Source: Bacteroidales bacterium UBA6366 (GTDB taxonomy: Bacteria; Bacteroidota; Bacteroidia; Bacteroidales; UBA932). Taken from it: 64,000 nucleotides of DNA. The position numbers and the translations under genes were made by a program. Where the stretch lies: positions 1 to 64,000 of the forward strand of contig DJRG01000004.1 of assembly GCA_002438845.1 (NCBI GenBank), in the 5' to 3' direction. This document shows positions 62,645 to 64,000 of this stretch, piece after piece; position 1 is the stretch's first letter, and each line of letters opens with the position of its first letter. The notes below the pieces were generated by a model. It was not told the DNA's origin, did no database searches, and saw only the letters and a list, made by a program, of their open reading frames with translations.

Positions 62645-63214
62645 TTATAGGCCGCTTTCGATTACCGGCAGGATATATTTCTTTATTTCAGGGTAATTCG
62701 GAAGATGAGTTCCAGGGTAGGAACGCGCTCTGCCGGGGTAAAATCTTTCGAACTCGTCCTTGCAGTTCACCATCTCGTCACGGTCGGCGAACATTCCGGT
62801 TGTCAAGGCCGCCTCCTCGGGAGAAAGTCCGTCAAACTCAGTGGCTTCCAAACGGGCATATTCATCGCACAGCGCTTCGGTGACTGTGAACGTCAACGCT
62901 CCGTCGCGGCGCGGGGAGAGATATTCACGCTCCCCTATCATCGTGCGGAGGAGTAGGGAGATGTGGAAGTCCGGGTTGACGAGTATCTTTCGGTAGCCAC
63001 GGAGTTTCTGCGCCCAGAATCCACCGAGGGAAAGGCCCACGATAAGGTCAGGGCATTCGTCCCGGCATATTCCTTCAAGAAGATTCAGAGCCTCGTACGG
63101 GTCGATGGGGACATCCGGGGCGATGACCTCGCTTCCCTTCAGAAGAATCCGCAGGGAGGACGCCATCTTGTAGGCTCCGGATGAGGCAAGCCCGTGGATG
63201 AAAAGGACTTTCAT
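62645..63214 (-). CDS. YqiA-type small alpha/beta-hydrolase
   Basis: A 189-residue cytoplasmic protein starting MKVLFIHGLASSG; an ATG two codons earlier is possible. Motifs: IHGLASSG (oxyanion region), IVGLSLGGFWAQ (nucleophile Ser) and a C-terminal GTHLPNYPE with the likely catalytic His. The pattern fits the YqiA/UPF0227 esterase family. The biological substrate is unknown. It begins 21 bases after the HAD gene and ends 45 bases before lplA. Confidence 0.78.
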   Translation of the reverse strand: MKVLFIHGLASSGAYKMASSLRILLKGSEVIAPDVPIDPYEALNLLEGICRDECPDLIVGLSLGGFWAQKLRGYRKILVNPDFHISLLLRTMIGEREYLSPRRDGALTFTVTEALCDEYARLEATEFDGLSPEEAALTTGMFADRDEMVNCKDEFERFYPGRARSYPGTHLPNYPEIKKYILPVIESGL

Positions 63215-63235
63215 CGGCAAACTGGATTCCAGGGA

Positions 63236-64000
63236 TCAGTCCTTGTGGCTCTCGAGGATCAGGTCGCCGAGTTCCTTGAGGTCACGGACGATGAAGTCGG
63301 CCGGATAATGCTCCGGATGAGGGTTCACGCGAGCATCCTCGGCCACCTTCAAGGCGGTCTCAAGAGTTGTCTCCCCGGAAAGCACAAGCACGCTGACGGC
63401 ACCGGCATTGTGCCCCATCGCAATGTCCGTGTAGATCCTGTCTCCGACCATTGCTATCTCGTCGGCCTTCAGGCCGTTGCGGTCGCGGATGCCGTCGAGC
63501 ATCGTCGGATCCGGTTTGCCCATCACCTTGTCCGGTCTTCTGCCTGAAGCCGCCTCGATGCACTTCTGAAGCGAGCCGCAGTCCACCAGAATGGTCCTCG
63601 CATCGGTCGGGCAGACCCAGTCCGGGTTGGTCGCCATGTACGGGATGCCTTGCTTCGCCCACCAAGTGGCACGGCAGAGGCGTGAATATACCAGCGTGGT
63701 GTCAAAGGCCACAATCAGCATGTCCGGAACGTCGTCAGGATCGTCGGCACATGAGACGAATCCGGCCTTTTCGAACTGGCCGATCATGCTCGGAGTGCCT
63801 AGCATGAAGAGTTTCTTCACGTTAGGGAAATTCTTCTTGATGTAGTCTATCGTGGCTATAGGTGTCGTGTACATGTTCCCATCGTCGGCCGGGATCCCCA
63901 TTCCAGCGAGTTTCTTGAGATAATCCTCAACCGACTTCGTCGGATTGTTTGTGAGGAATGAATATCCCACCCCGTTCATTTTCATCGTGTCAAGCACCTC
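63236..64000 (-). CDS. HAD-superfamily IIA hydrolase (NagD-like), N-terminus outside the window
   Basis: At least 254 residues of a HAD-IIA phosphatase. The reading frame is open to the right edge, so the first motif (DxDGT) lies beyond it. Visible are motif II in SFLTNNPTKS, the substrate-specificity cap with DMLIVAFDTTLVYSRLC, motif III Lys in VMGKPDPTML, and motif IV in MVGDRIYTDIAMGHNAGA. NagD-like enzymes dephosphorylate nucleotides or sugar phosphates; a phosphoglycolate or glycerol-phosphate substrate is also possible. It is likely co-transcribed with the YqiA-like gene. Confidence 0.88.
   Translation of the reverse strand, partial: EVLDTMKMNGVGYSFLTNNPTKSVEDYLKKLAGMGIPADDGNMYTTPIATIDYIKKNFPNVKKLFMLGTPSMIGQFEKAGFVSCADDPDDVPDMLIVAFDTTLVYSRLCRATWWAKQGIPYMATNPDWVCPTDARTILVDCGSLQKCIEAASGRRPDKVMGKPDPTMLDGIRDRNGLKADEIAMVGDRIYTDIAMGHNAGAVSVLVLSGETTLETALKVAEDARVNPHPEHYPADFIVRDLKELGDLILESHKD

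Noticed and set aside
1..64000. Mobile element, prophage or RNA genes
   Set aside because: I found no integrase, transposase, phage structural gene, tRNA-like cloverleaf or rRNA segment; the accessory regions look like resident SusCD operons.

Overview
The window looks like a chromosomal segment of a Bacteroidales bacterium (phylum Bacteroidota) with a moderately high GC content (mid-50s percent, my estimate). The evidence is three SusC/SusD pairs, BACON-domain lipoproteins, a hybrid two-component system, the Bacteroidota promoter box TAnnTTTG in front of many genes, and housekeeping families typical of the phylum (DUF2723, DUF4271, DUF4293). I cannot assign a genus. I see no rRNA, tRNA, CRISPR array, transposase, integrase or phage genes. 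No gene-free stretch exceeds 300 bases.

Layout. (A) 1-11658, minus strand: glycan-uptake operon 1. It reads SusC, SusD, two endonuclease/exonuclease/phosphatase (EEP) proteins (one fused to a DUF6259 region), an MFS transporter, a sugar-isomerase-like protein, and the start of a further gene cut by the window edge. (B) 11761-14792, plus: a BACON lipoprotein and a fimbrillin-like lipoprotein, divergent from operon 1. (C) 14870-15886, minus: a DUF4886 SGNH hydrolase whose promoter and leader resemble those of operon 1. (D) 16007-22998: housekeeping genes (DUF2723 membrane protein, eIF1/YciH-like factor, DUF4271, HemD-like, rnpA, yidD, DUF4293, nucleoside phosphorylase). (E) 23010-33237: a membrane LytTR regulator divergent from operon 2, which has a BACON/LamG lipoprotein, SusC, SusD and a BACON-LamG-GDPD phosphodiesterase. 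(F) 33464-37826: fatty-acid synthesis genes fabH, fabK, fabF, fabZ, then an RluA-type pseudouridine synthase. (G) 37830-44589, minus: a seven-TM AraC regulator, YitT, leuS, an M28-like pseudo-peptidase fused to a TonB C-terminal domain, and a SPOR lipoprotein. (H) 44683-47129, plus: a carboxyltransferase without its biotinyl lysine and a uracil-DNA-glycosylase-like gene carrying a palindromic repeat in its reading frame. (I) 47340-62599, minus: operon 3, with lplA, a hybrid two-component regulator, a PKD lipoprotein, SusC, SusD, a beta-propeller lipoprotein, a GH110-like alpha-galactosidase and a separate esterase. (J) 62645-64000, minus: a YqiA-like esterase and a HAD hydrolase cut by the window edge.

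How the genes may work together. Operon 3 is a conventional system: a sensor, two surface-binding lipoproteins, a SusCD pump and a predicted exo-acting alpha-1,3-galactosidase. Operons 1 and 2 are less usual, because I see no classical glycosidase in them and their recognisable enzymes are phosphoesterases (EEP and GDPD folds). My inference is that they harvest phosphodiester-containing substrates such as glycerophospho-decorated glycans, teichoic-acid-like polymers or lipid head groups.

The most unexpected signal is not a gene. The hexamer GAATAT (or ATATTC) recurs about 150 times by my eye count, in all three reading frames and between genes, and it forces rare codons. Other unusual items are a 16-bp inverted repeat enclosing the operon 2 promoter and leader, a leader motif shared by two separate promoters, two proteins that keep their fold but lose key residues, and REP-like palindromes in and after a glycosylase gene.
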